Positions 1 to 5,667 of a stretch of DNA of 6,665 nt are shown here, in pieces (the stretch's first letter is position 1; every line of letters begins with the position of its first letter). The notes under the pieces were generated by a model. That model was not told the DNA's origin. It saw nothing but the letters and a program-made list of their open reading frames with translations, and did not search any database. Source of the stretch: Burkholderiales bacterium (GTDB lineage: Bacteria; Pseudomonadota; Gammaproteobacteria; Burkholderiales; Usitatibacteraceae). Position numbers and translations under genes: made by a program. The DNA is taken from positions 1 to 6,665 of the forward strand of contig JADGRS010000177.1 in assembly GCA_017880705.1 (NCBI GenBank). Reading direction: 5' to 3'.

Positions 1-368
1 AGCTGCGCGATCGGCTTCAGGTCGTAGAGCGTGACCTTCGCCTCGCTGGTGGTGAGGGGATTGGCGATCCACACGCTCGTGATGAGGCCGATCGTGTGCG
101 GATCGTCCTTCTTCTCGGCGATCGCCGCCGCGGCGACCGCGCCGTTGCCGCCGGGCTTGTTGATGACCTGCATGCGCACCGGAACGAGCTTCTCCTTCTC
201 CATCATCACCGCGATGGCCCGCGCGAGGACGTCGCTGCCGCCGCCGGGGCCGGTGTGGACGATGATGTCCACCGGCTTCGTCGGGTGGAATTGCGCGTTC
301 GCCAGGCCCGCGGCGAGAAGCGCGCCGACGAGGAATGCGGCGGTGCGTGCGTGCGAAGCGCGAAACAT
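1..368 (-). CDS. tctC: TTT transporter periplasmic solute-binding protein (TctC/BUG family), 3' end cut by window edge
   Basis: Extracytoplasmic binding protein of a tripartite tricarboxylate transporter. It captures an organic anion in the periplasm and hands it to the TctAB membrane complex. I translated the minus strand from the ATG at 368; 122 codons are visible and the frame stays open to the left edge. Residues 1-25 look like a Sec signal peptide: basic start, hydrophobic core AFLVGALLAAGLA, and likely cleavage after ANA. The mature start has the family pattern KPVDIIV, then the ligand loop GPGGGSDVLAR (residues 40-50), then NKPGGNGAVA (70-79), the usual BUG-protein beta-alpha-beta layout. 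Full-length relatives have about 320 residues, so roughly 60% is missing. The gene follows tctA by 26 bp with a good ribosome binding site. The family is clear; the substrate is not. The His-Thr before GPGGG and the longer stretch between the two loops differ slightly from textbook TctC. Confidence 0.93.
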   Translation of the reverse strand, partial: MFRASHARTAAFLVGALLAAGLANAQFHPTKPVDIIVHTGPGGGSDVLARAIAVMMEKEKLVPVRMQVINKPGGNGAVAAAAIAEKKDDPHTIGLITSVWIANPLTTSEAKVTLYDLKPIAQ

Positions 369-376
369 CGGGATTC

Positions 377-381
377 CCTCC
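377..381 (-). promoter_or_regulatory. Ribosome binding site of tctC
   Basis: On the minus strand the tctA-tctC gap reads AGGGGAGGGAATCCCG before the ATG. The GGAGG core lies 8 bases upstream of the start, which is good spacing. It supports the start at 368 and independent initiation of the binding protein, which is usually needed in excess over the membrane subunits. Confidence 0.65.
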
Positions 382-394
382 CCTGGAAAGTCCA

Positions 395-1903
395 TCACGA
401 TTCCCGGTCGATGACCTGGACGCGGACCGCGTTGAATTTCTTGAAGAGCGGCACGACGAGCAGCAGCGCCGCGGCGCCGAGCAGCACGCTCGGGATGGGG
501 CGAAGCAATATCGAGAGGTCGCCCTGCGACATCATGAGCGACTGGCGCAGCGCCTTCTCCATCTGGTCTCCGAGGACGAGCCCCAGCACCAGCGGCGCCG
601 TCGGGAACTCGAGCTTGCGCATCGCGTAGCCCAACAATCCGAAGCCCGCGAGGAGCCACAGGTGGAACATGCTCGCCGAAACCGTGTACACGCCGACGAT
701 CGACACGCCGAGGATCAGCGGGTACATCGCATAGCCGGGCATCTTGAGCAGCTGCGCGAAGACGGCGACGAGCGGCAGGTTGAGGATCAGGAGGAGCACG
801 TTGCCGATGTACATGCTCGCGACGAGCCCCCAGAAGAGCTGCGGGCTGTCCTGGATGAAGAGGGGCCCCGGCTTGAAGCCCCACAGCACCAGCGCGGCGA
901 GCAGGATCGCCGTGGTGCCGCTGCCGGGAATGCCCAGCGTGAGGAGCGGCACGAGGGCGCCGCCGGTCTCGGCGTTGTTCGCGCCTTCGGGCGCCGCGAC
1001 GCCCTCGATCGCGCCATGGCCGAATTCCTCGGGACGCTTGGAGACCGCCTTCTCGATGCCGTAGCTCATGAACGAGGCGATGGTCGCACCCGCGCCGGGC
1101 AGCAGGCCGATGAGGAAGCCGATCACGGACCCGTTCACGAATGCGAACCGGCACCGCTTCATGTCGTCCCACGTCGGCATGAGGTTCCTGAGTCCCTTCG
1201 GAACGGGAAGCATCTCGGCGGGCTGCGTGGGCTCCATGTTCGCGAGCACCTCGCCGATGGCGAAGATGCCGATGGCGACGATGGTGAAGTCGATGCCGCC
1301 GAGAAGCTCCATCTGCCCGAAGGTGTAGCGCGAGGTCGCGGTGAAAAGATCGGTTCCCATGCTCGCGATCCAGAGGCCCACGAGCATGGCGAGGAGCGCC
1401 TTGGTGAGGGATTCTCCGGCGAGGAGCACCACCAGCGTGAGGCCGAGCACCATCAGCGCGAAGTATTCGGGCGCGCTGAAGGCGAGCGAGACTTTCGCCA
1501 GCGCGGGCGCCACCAGCATCAGCGCGACGACGCCGAAGGTTCCCGCGATGAACGAGGCGATCGCGGCCATGCCGAGGGCGGGGCCGGCGCGGCCCTTGCG
1601 CGCCATCTGGTAGCCGTCGATGCAGGTGACGACCGACGACGATTCGCCGGGAACGTTGAGCAGGATCGAGGTGGTCGAGCCGCCGTACTTCGCGCCGTAG
1701 TAGATCCCCGCGAGCATGATCATCGCCCCGGTGGGATCGAGCTTGAACGTGAGCGGCAGCAGCATCGCGATGGTCGCCGGCGGCCCGAGTCCCGGAAGCA
1801 CGCCGACCACGGTGCCGAGCACCACGCCCACGACGCAGAAGAGCAGGTTGGCCGGCGTGAGCGCGACCTGGAAGCCCTGCATGAGCCCCGAGAGGATATC
1901 CAT
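395..1903 (-). CDS. tctA: TTT transporter large membrane subunit (TctA family)
   Basis: Large integral membrane subunit of a tripartite tricarboxylate transporter, thought to form the ion-coupled translocation path. The product is 502 residues, the usual family length, and is hydrophobic throughout with roughly ten to twelve membrane segments. The family's duplicated architecture shows as GVLPGLGPPAT (34-44) in the first half and GLLPGAGATIASF (266-278) in the second. Each is followed by a glycine-rich loop: GIYYGAKYGGSTTSILLNVPGE at 67-88, and the NNAETGGALVPLLTLGIPGSGTT region at 309-331. The start at 1903 gives MDILSGLMQGFQVALTP, typical of TctA N-termini. It lies only 2 bp past the tctB stop, with just a weak AGGG next to the ATG, so translation is probably coupled to tctB. 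The frame stays open upstream into tctB, but that extension does not resemble any TctA. Substrate unknown. Confidence 0.96.
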   Translation of the reverse strand: MDILSGLMQGFQVALTPANLLFCVVGVVLGTVVGVLPGLGPPATIAMLLPLTFKLDPTGAMIMLAGIYYGAKYGGSTTSILLNVPGESSSVVTCIDGYQMARKGRAGPALGMAAIASFIAGTFGVVALMLVAPALAKVSLAFSAPEYFALMVLGLTLVVLLAGESLTKALLAMLVGLWIASMGTDLFTATSRYTFGQMELLGGIDFTIVAIGIFAIGEVLANMEPTQPAEMLPVPKGLRNLMPTWDDMKRCRFAFVNGSVIGFLIGLLPGAGATIASFMSYGIEKAVSKRPEEFGHGAIEGVAAPEGANNAETGGALVPLLTLGIPGSGTTAILLAALVLWGFKPGPLFIQDSPQLFWGLVASMYIGNVLLLILNLPLVAVFAQLLKMPGYAMYPLILGVSIVGVYTVSASMFHLWLLAGFGLLGYAMRKLEFPTAPLVLGLVLGDQMEKALRQSLMMSQGDLSILLRPIPSVLLGAAALLLVVPLFKKFNAVRVQVIDRES

Positions 1904-1905
1904 CC

Positions 1906-2370
1906 CTAGTAGAGCATTCCGCGGGGCAGCGACAGGTCGAGCCCGAACTCGAAGATCGCGTAGAAGAGCGCCGATCCGCCGATCGCGACGGCCCACGCGG
2001 TGCGCTGCGGCTGGCGCGCCATCACCGCGACGATGAACCACGTGAGGAGCGCGAAGGCGATGGGGAACCCGACGACGGGCATCAGCGCGACGCTCGCGAC
2101 GAAGGCGGCCCAGCACGCGAGCGCCCGGCCCAGGTCCTGCCATGGCGAGATCGAACGCGACGGTTCGGGCGCGCCGCGCAGCACCGTCGTCGCGACGAGG
2201 GCGAGGGACAGCACGATCATGGCGCTTCCGTACCACATGGGAAAGAATCCCGCGCCGGGGCCGTCCTCGCCCATGTACACCCACCCGCGCGCTTCGGAAA
2301 CGATATAGGTGCCGAGCGCGGCGAGCGCCAGCCCCGCCCAAAAGTCCCCGCGGCGCACGAAGGAAGGCAT
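1906..2370 (-). CDS. tctB: TTT transporter small membrane subunit (TctB family)
   Basis: Small membrane subunit of the tripartite tricarboxylate transporter, partner of TctA. The product is 154 residues, a normal TctB length, with four to five hydrophobic segments (about 8-27, 46-65, 82-118 and 124-142). Two family-typical features are visible: the loop GEDGPGAGFFP (34-44) after the first helix, and the C-terminal LSLPRGMLY. TctB sequences diverge fast, so this call also rests on its position directly before tctA. The ATG at 2370 is chosen. A TTG immediately before it would add one residue but has no better ribosome site. The gene begins 10 bp after the VOC gene stop with no obvious Shine-Dalgarno, and ends (TAG) 2 bp before tctA, so it is probably translated from the shared mRNA by coupling. 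Confidence 0.92.
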   Translation of the reverse strand: MPSFVRRGDFWAGLALAALGTYIVSEARGWVYMGEDGPGAGFFPMWYGSAMIVLSLALVATTVLRGAPEPSRSISPWQDLGRALACWAAFVASVALMPVVGFPIAFALLTWFIVAVMARQPQRTAWAVAIGGSALFYAIFEFGLDLSLPRGMLY

Positions 2371-2380
2371 CAAGGCGCGG

Positions 2381-3157
2381 TCAGCGCTTGTAGCGGCCGA
2401 CGGGCACGAGCTCGGCGATGGTTCCTCCGGGCGCGCGGAACTTCACCGGGATCACGCCCGGATCGCTCACGATCTCGGAGCCGTAGGAAGCGATCTGGCG
2501 CGTCGCGGTCTCGATGTCGGGCACCTCGATCGCGAAATGATGGATGCAGGGACCGTCGCCGGCCGCCCGCGATTCCTTCGATCGGGTGCCCGCGTCGTAT
2601 TGCATGAGCGTGAAGTCGATCGCGCCGTCGCTCATGTGGCGGGACAGGTGGTCGCGGGTCTTGCGCGTCACCGCGTCCTTGAAGCCGAAGACTTCCTGGT
2701 AGAAGTCGCCCGCCTTCTTCACGTCGTCCACCTTGAGCGAGAGGTGGACGATATGATCGGCGTTGCCGCCGGTGTCGACGCGCTTGTAGCGGCCGACCGG
2801 AACGAGCTCCGCCACGGTTCCTCCGGGGGCGCGAAACTTCACCGGGATCACGCCGGGATCGCTCACCAGCGTGCAGCCGCGCGCGCGGATTTCCTCGGTG
2901 GCTTTCGCGATGTCCTCGACCTCGATCGCGAAATGGTGGATGCAGGGGCCGTCGCCCGCGGCCCGCGACTCGGCCGAGCGCGTGCCCGCGTCGTATTCCA
3001 TGAGCGTGAAGTCGATGTCGCCGTCGCTCATGTGGCGGGAGAGATGGTCGCGCGTCTTGCGCGTCTCGGAATCGACGAAGCCGAAGACGTCCCGGTAGAA
3101 CTCCCCGGTGCGATCGACGTCGTCGACCTTGAGCGAGATGTGCACGATGCGATTCAT
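2381..3157 (-). CDS. Tandem double-domain VOC superfamily protein (glyoxalase/extradiol dioxygenase fold)
   Basis: A 258-residue protein made of two vicinal-oxygen-chelate domains (residues 1-126 and 133-258) joined by a short linker (VDTGGN, 127-132). VOC proteins use paired beta-alpha-beta3 modules to hold a divalent metal; members include glyoxalase I, extradiol dioxygenases and epimerases. Candidate metal ligands by position are His6, Glu54, His75 and Glu117 in the first domain, and His138, Gln186, His207 and Glu249 in the second, each pair exactly 132 residues apart. The spacing resembles E. coli GloA (5/56/74/122). The domains are about 78% identical by hand count and share KTRDHLSRHMSDG and DPGVIPVKFRAPGG. 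No signal peptide is seen, so it is probably cytoplasmic. A strong ribosome site precedes the ATG. The 51-bp gap upstream shows no clear promoter or hairpin. The gene leads into tctB with a 10-bp gap, suggesting a role on the transported compound. Exact reaction unknown. Confidence 0.9.
   Translation of the reverse strand: MNRIVHISLKVDDVDRTGEFYRDVFGFVDSETRKTRDHLSRHMSDGDIDFTLMEYDAGTRSAESRAAGDGPCIHHFAIEVEDIAKATEEIRARGCTLVSDPGVIPVKFRAPGGTVAELVPVGRYKRVDTGGNADHIVHLSLKVDDVKKAGDFYQEVFGFKDAVTRKTRDHLSRHMSDGAIDFTLMQYDAGTRSKESRAAGDGPCIHHFAIEVPDIETATRQIASYGSEIVSDPGVIPVKFRAPGGTIAELVPVGRYKR
2384..2752 (-). repeat. Direct repeat, downstream copy (VOC domain 2 coding)
   Basis: Encodes residues 136-258 of the VOC protein. 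It aligns without gaps to 2780-3148 at a 396-bp offset. Long exact matches occur, such as the stretch reading CTTCACCGGGATCACGCC on the plus strand. Within the repeat, differences are in-frame substitutions only, which fits an old tandem duplication kept under coding constraint. Confidence 0.85.
2780..3148 (-). repeat. Direct repeat, upstream copy (VOC domain 1 coding)
   Basis: Encodes residues 4-126 of the VOC protein and is the partner of the copy at 2384-2752. The ends of both copies encode VPVGRYKR. In this copy that motif leads into the linker; in the other it is the protein's C-terminus. The duplicated unit was therefore essentially one whole single-domain VOC gene. Confidence 0.85.
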
Positions 3158-3161
3158 GGCG

Positions 3162-3167
3162 CCTCCT
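3162..3167 (-). promoter_or_regulatory. Strong ribosome binding site of the VOC gene
   Basis: The minus strand reads AGGAGG, then CGCC, then the ATG at 3157. This is a full-match Shine-Dalgarno with a short 4-base spacer. It fixes the start and is the strongest such site in the window. That fits the VOC gene being the first gene of its own translational unit rather than a coupled downstream gene. Confidence 0.7.
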
Positions 3168-3208
3168 GGAGTTGGCTATCGTCCCCCGCGAAGGACCCCG
3201 TCACCGCT

Positions 3209-3529
3209 TCAGTGCTTGACCTGCAACCCCGGCTGGCTCGAGAAGTACGCGGCGAGATCCATCATGTCCTTGGGCGTGAGGTTCGCCACCTGGCCCTGCA
3301 TGATGGGATTCTTGCGCCGGCCGTTCTGGTAGTGCTTCAGCGCGGTCTCGATGTAATCGGGATACTGGCCCGCAAGATTCGGGAAGGCGGGGCTCGGGCT
3401 CACGCCGTTGGCGCCGTGGCAGGCGGCGCAGGGGCCGGATTTCTTCTTGCCGACTTCGGCGTCGCCCGATGCCGCCGCGACGGGGAAAGCGAACGCGAGA
3501 AGCGCGATGGCGAGGAGTTTGCGTTTCAT
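3209..3529 (-). CDS. Secreted mono-haem class I c-type cytochrome (c553/c4-like), second of pair
   Basis: Small periplasmic electron carrier. The 106-residue product starts with a clear Sec signal peptide: basic KRK, hydrophobic LLAIALLAFAFPVA, and cleavage near AAA at 18-20. The haem attachment site CAACH follows at 34-38, with His38 as proximal ligand. The likely distal ligand is Met77 in KNPIMQGQ, and the C-terminal helix reads DMMDLAAYFSSQ. These are hallmarks of the c553/c4 half-domain family, which passes electrons from the bc1 complex towards terminal oxidases or other acceptors; the partner here is unknown. The start at 3529 gives a classic signal peptide. An alternative ATG at 3541 adds MSAA and overlaps the previous stop as ATGA, typical of coupling, but neither start has a good ribosome site. 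The stop is 51 bp before the VOC gene. Confidence 0.92.
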   Translation of the reverse strand: MKRKLLAIALLAFAFPVAAASGDAEVGKKKSGPCAACHGANGVSPSPAFPNLAGQYPDYIETALKHYQNGRRKNPIMQGQVANLTPKDMMDLAAYFSSQPGLQVKH

Positions 3530-3537
3530 GGCCGCGC

Positions 3538-3897
3538 TCATTTCGATTCGGCCGAACCGGCCGTGGCGGGGACGGCGTCGGAGCCGTAGTACTTGGCTAT
3601 CTGCTCGATATCGGCGTCGGACAGGTCCGCCGCGATGGCGCGCATGGTCGCGAAATCGCGTTCGCCGGTCTTGTATTCCCTGAGCGCCGCGCTGATGTAG
3701 GCCTGCTTCTGGCCGCCCAGCTTGGGCACGCGATAGACCTCGGGGAAGGCGGTCTTCCAGTTGGGGATGCCGTGGCAGCCCTGGCACTGGGCGATGCGGT
3801 TCTCGACGGTGACTTTGTTGTCCGCCGCCTGGGAGGCGAGAGCGCACGCGGCGATGCACAAGCCGGCGGCGAGGGCGAGGATTCTGGTGGGGTGCAT
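3538..3897 (-). CDS. Secreted mono-haem class I c-type cytochrome (c553/c4-like), first of pair
   Basis: Small periplasmic electron carrier, 119 residues from the ATG at 3897. The signal peptide has the core ILALAAGLCIAACALAS with likely cleavage after SQA (about residue 24). The haem-binding CQGCH is at 38-42, and Met85 in DFATMRAIA is the likely distal ligand. The C-terminal LSDADIEQIAKYYGS is the usual class I closing helix. It matches the next cytochrome in size and plan but is clearly divergent, so the two look like separate halves of a c4-type di-haem arrangement, each with its own export signal. An in-frame ATG at 3921 would add eight residues; neither start has a Shine-Dalgarno, so the start is uncertain. 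The frame remains open far upstream inside the GGDEF-EAL gene, which is coincidental. It lies 38 bp (or 14 bp with the longer start) after that gene. Confidence 0.9.
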   Translation of the reverse strand: MHPTRILALAAGLCIAACALASQAADNKVTVENRIAQCQGCHGIPNWKTAFPEVYRVPKLGGQKQAYISAALREYKTGERDFATMRAIAADLSDADIEQIAKYYGSDAVPATAGSAESK

Positions 3898-3934
3898 GGC
3901 GCTGGAGTTTTTCGTTGTCATTCGGCAGCCGCGA

Positions 3935-3940
3935 ATTATA
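3935..3940 (-). promoter_or_regulatory. Possible promoter -10 element for the cytochrome pair
   Basis: The minus strand carries a perfect TATAAT that overlaps the TAA stop of the GGDEF-EAL gene, 13 bases before the ATG at 3921 and 37 before the ATG at 3897. In such GC-rich DNA an exact match is notable. No good -35 is seen: at 17-base spacing the hexamer is TCTCTT. Transcription from here would leave a usable leader only for the start at 3897. Tentative. Confidence 0.25.
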
Positions 3941-5657
3941 CAGCAGGCTCCTTTTCGAAGAGAGTTTCCCAGGCGCGCGGCGGCGAGAGGTGGAATCCCT
4001 GGCCCATGACGATCCCGATCTGCACCAGCTTGCGGGCGATTTCCTCGGTTTCGACGTATTCGGCGATGGTCTGCAGCCCCAGGCTCGTCGCGATCTTGTG
4101 GATCGACTCGACCAGGGCGTAGTCGAGGTAGTTCTTGGCGATGCCCTTCACGAAGAGGCCGTCGATCTTGATGCCGTCCACCGGGAAGTGCTTGAGGTAG
4201 TTGAACGACGAGAGCCCGCTGCCGAAGTCGTCGAGGAGGAAGCGCACGCCCATGGCGCGCAGCGCCTCGATCAGCGCGCGGGCGCGCTCGACGTTGGCGA
4301 TTGCCGCCGTCTCCGTGATCTCGAAGAAGATCGACTGCGGCGGGACGTCGTACTCGGTGAACTTCTCCTTCATGAACTCGGCGAAATCGGGGCTCGAGAG
4401 CGTGTGCCCCGAGAGGTTGATCGAGAATTCCGCGGGCGCCCTCTCCCCGCGCAGCTTCGCGAGCCTGCGGTAGTCCGAGAAGGCGCGCTCGACCACCCAG
4501 CGATCGATGGTGCGCATCAGGTCGTAGCGCTCGGCCACCGGGATGAACGACATTGGCAGGATCAGCTCGCCGCCCGTCTCGCTCATGCGCAGCAGGGCCT
4601 CGACCCGCGGGACTCCGACGAGTTGCGGCGAGTCGATCGGCACGATCGGCTGGTACAGCAGCGTGAACGCCCCCTCGGTAAGGGCGTCGTTGATGCGCTT
4701 GAGCCACCCGCGGCTCGTCTGGCGCATGTACTGCGAGGAGCTTGCGTCGTGGAAGGCGAAGACGCGGTTCCTCCCCTGCTCCTTCGCGGTGAAGCAAGCG
4801 GTGTCGGCCTCGGAAAGGATCGCCGAGAGGCTCGGGGCGAGGCGCGTGATCGCGACGACGCCCACGCTCACGCCGACCTGGAAGGCTTTCTCGTTCCACT
4901 GGAACTGCCAGCCCTGCACCGCGTCGCGCAGCTGCGTCGCCGCCGAGTGGGCGAATTCCGCGCTGCAGTTCTCGAGGAGGACCGCGAACTCGTCGCCGCC
5001 GATGCGCGCGAGGAGCTCCCCCTCGCGGAGGCTCGACTGCATGACCGGCGTGATGCGCCTGAGCAGCTCGTCGCCCGCGAGGTGGCCGAACGAATCGTTG
5101 ATGCGGTGGAAGAAGTCGATGTCGACGTAGAGGAGCGCATGGGTGCTGCCCTGGCTCGTCGCCGTGGAAAGCGCGCTCTCGAGGCGCTCCTCGAGCGCCT
5201 TGCGGTTCGGCAGCCCCGTGAGCGCGTCGTGGTTGGTGAGGAAGAAGATCTGCTGGCGCGCGGTGTCGAGCCGCTCCTGGAGCCGCCCATGCTGCGCCTT
5301 GATCGTCTCTCCGACCCCGAGCACCTCCTGCTTGAGGTTTTCGAGGGGCTCGGAGAGCTCGGGAAGCGTCTGCTGCACGCCGCCCGTGACGTTGCGCACC
5401 GCCTCGCGCACCATCTCGATTTCCCCGACGACGACGCGCGCGAGGAGCGAGCCCAGCACGAACAGGCTCGCCAGCGCGGCGAGGAGCGCCATCGACAGCG
5501 TCCACGCCTGGGCGGTGACCGTCGTCGATCCGAGGAAGGCGCGCGCCAGCACGTACACGGCGCAGAACACCGCGATGGGAATGGCGCCCAGCGCGACGAG
5601 CCGCGCGGAGAGGAGTTTCGCCGGCTCGGAAGCCGCTGGCTTGTCGGCGTCCGTCAT
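3936..5657 (-). CDS. Membrane-anchored GGDEF-EAL protein (cyclic di-GMP synthesis/breakdown)
   Basis: A 573-residue protein carrying both cyclic di-GMP domains. Two membrane helices (about 20-43 and 52-76) flank a periplasmic loop of only about eight residues. A helical, coiled-coil-like linker (79-140) follows. The GGDEF domain (about 141-305) starts TNHDALTGLPNR and has an intact GGDEF active site at 220-224. The expected inhibitory RxxD site is REGE (211-214). The EAL domain (about 316-565) keeps QPIV, EALLR (353-357), Asn414, Glu446, the Asp476-Asp477 pair in LLDDFGSG, Lys497, Glu533 and Gln553, so the known catalytic residues for phosphodiesterase activity appear present. Both activities are therefore possible; the net direction cannot be read. 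No known sensor domain is seen, so input probably comes through the membrane or linker region. The ATG at 5657 is favoured because a GAGG lies 5 bases upstream and longer versions would run into dnaQ. Confidence 0.95.
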   Translation of the reverse strand: MTDADKPAASEPAKLLSARLVALGAIPIAVFCAVYVLARAFLGSTTVTAQAWTLSMALLAALASLFVLGSLLARVVVGEIEMVREAVRNVTGGVQQTLPELSEPLENLKQEVLGVGETIKAQHGRLQERLDTARQQIFFLTNHDALTGLPNRKALEERLESALSTATSQGSTHALLYVDIDFFHRINDSFGHLAGDELLRRITPVMQSSLREGELLARIGGDEFAVLLENCSAEFAHSAATQLRDAVQGWQFQWNEKAFQVGVSVGVVAITRLAPSLSAILSEADTACFTAKEQGRNRVFAFHDASSSQYMRQTSRGWLKRINDALTEGAFTLLYQPIVPIDSPQLVGVPRVEALLRMSETGGELILPMSFIPVAERYDLMRTIDRWVVERAFSDYRRLAKLRGERAPAEFSINLSGHTLSSPDFAEFMKEKFTEYDVPPQSIFFEITETAAIANVERARALIEALRAMGVRFLLDDFGSGLSSFNYLKHFPVDGIKIDGLFVKGIAKNYLDYALVESIHKIATSLGLQTIAEYVETEEIARKLVQIGIVMGQGFHLSPPRAWETLFEKEPAV

Positions 5658-5662
5658 CGGGG

Positions 5663-5667
5663 CCTCA
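5663..5667 (-). promoter_or_regulatory. Stop codon/ribosome site overlap between dnaQ and the GGDEF-EAL gene
   Basis: The minus strand reads TGAGG, then CCCCG, then the ATG at 5657. The dnaQ stop TGA shares two bases with the GAGG Shine-Dalgarno of the next gene, at 5-base spacing. A ribosome ending on dnaQ would sit on this site, which favours coupled translation. Confidence 0.6.

Noticed and set aside
335..1909. Plus-strand open frame of 524 codons opposite tctA
   Set aside because: Its product is rich in Arg, Glu, His and Asp with no domain, as expected from antisense reading of a GC-rich membrane-protein gene. The minus strand has an unmistakable TctA.
1904..2341. Possible N-terminal extension of TctA into tctB
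   Set aside because: The frame is open, but the added residues are Arg/Ala-rich with no family resemblance, and a typical TctA start exists at 1903.
3158..3208. Terminator or promoter between the second cytochrome and the VOC gene
   Set aside because: Only a 4-bp GTCC/GGAC pairing is visible, with no T-run, and no recognisable -35/-10 pair. It was left unannotated although transcription units may divide here.
2309..3589. Plus-strand open frame of 426 codons, with internal similarity
   Set aside because: The internal repeat is only the antisense image of the VOC gene duplication. The minus-strand frame has conserved VOC and cytochrome motifs.
3922..5505. Possible large fusion reading into the first cytochrome
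   Set aside because: The open frame upstream of the cytochrome is an off-frame reading of the GGDEF-EAL gene. The signal peptide marks the true start near 3897-3921.
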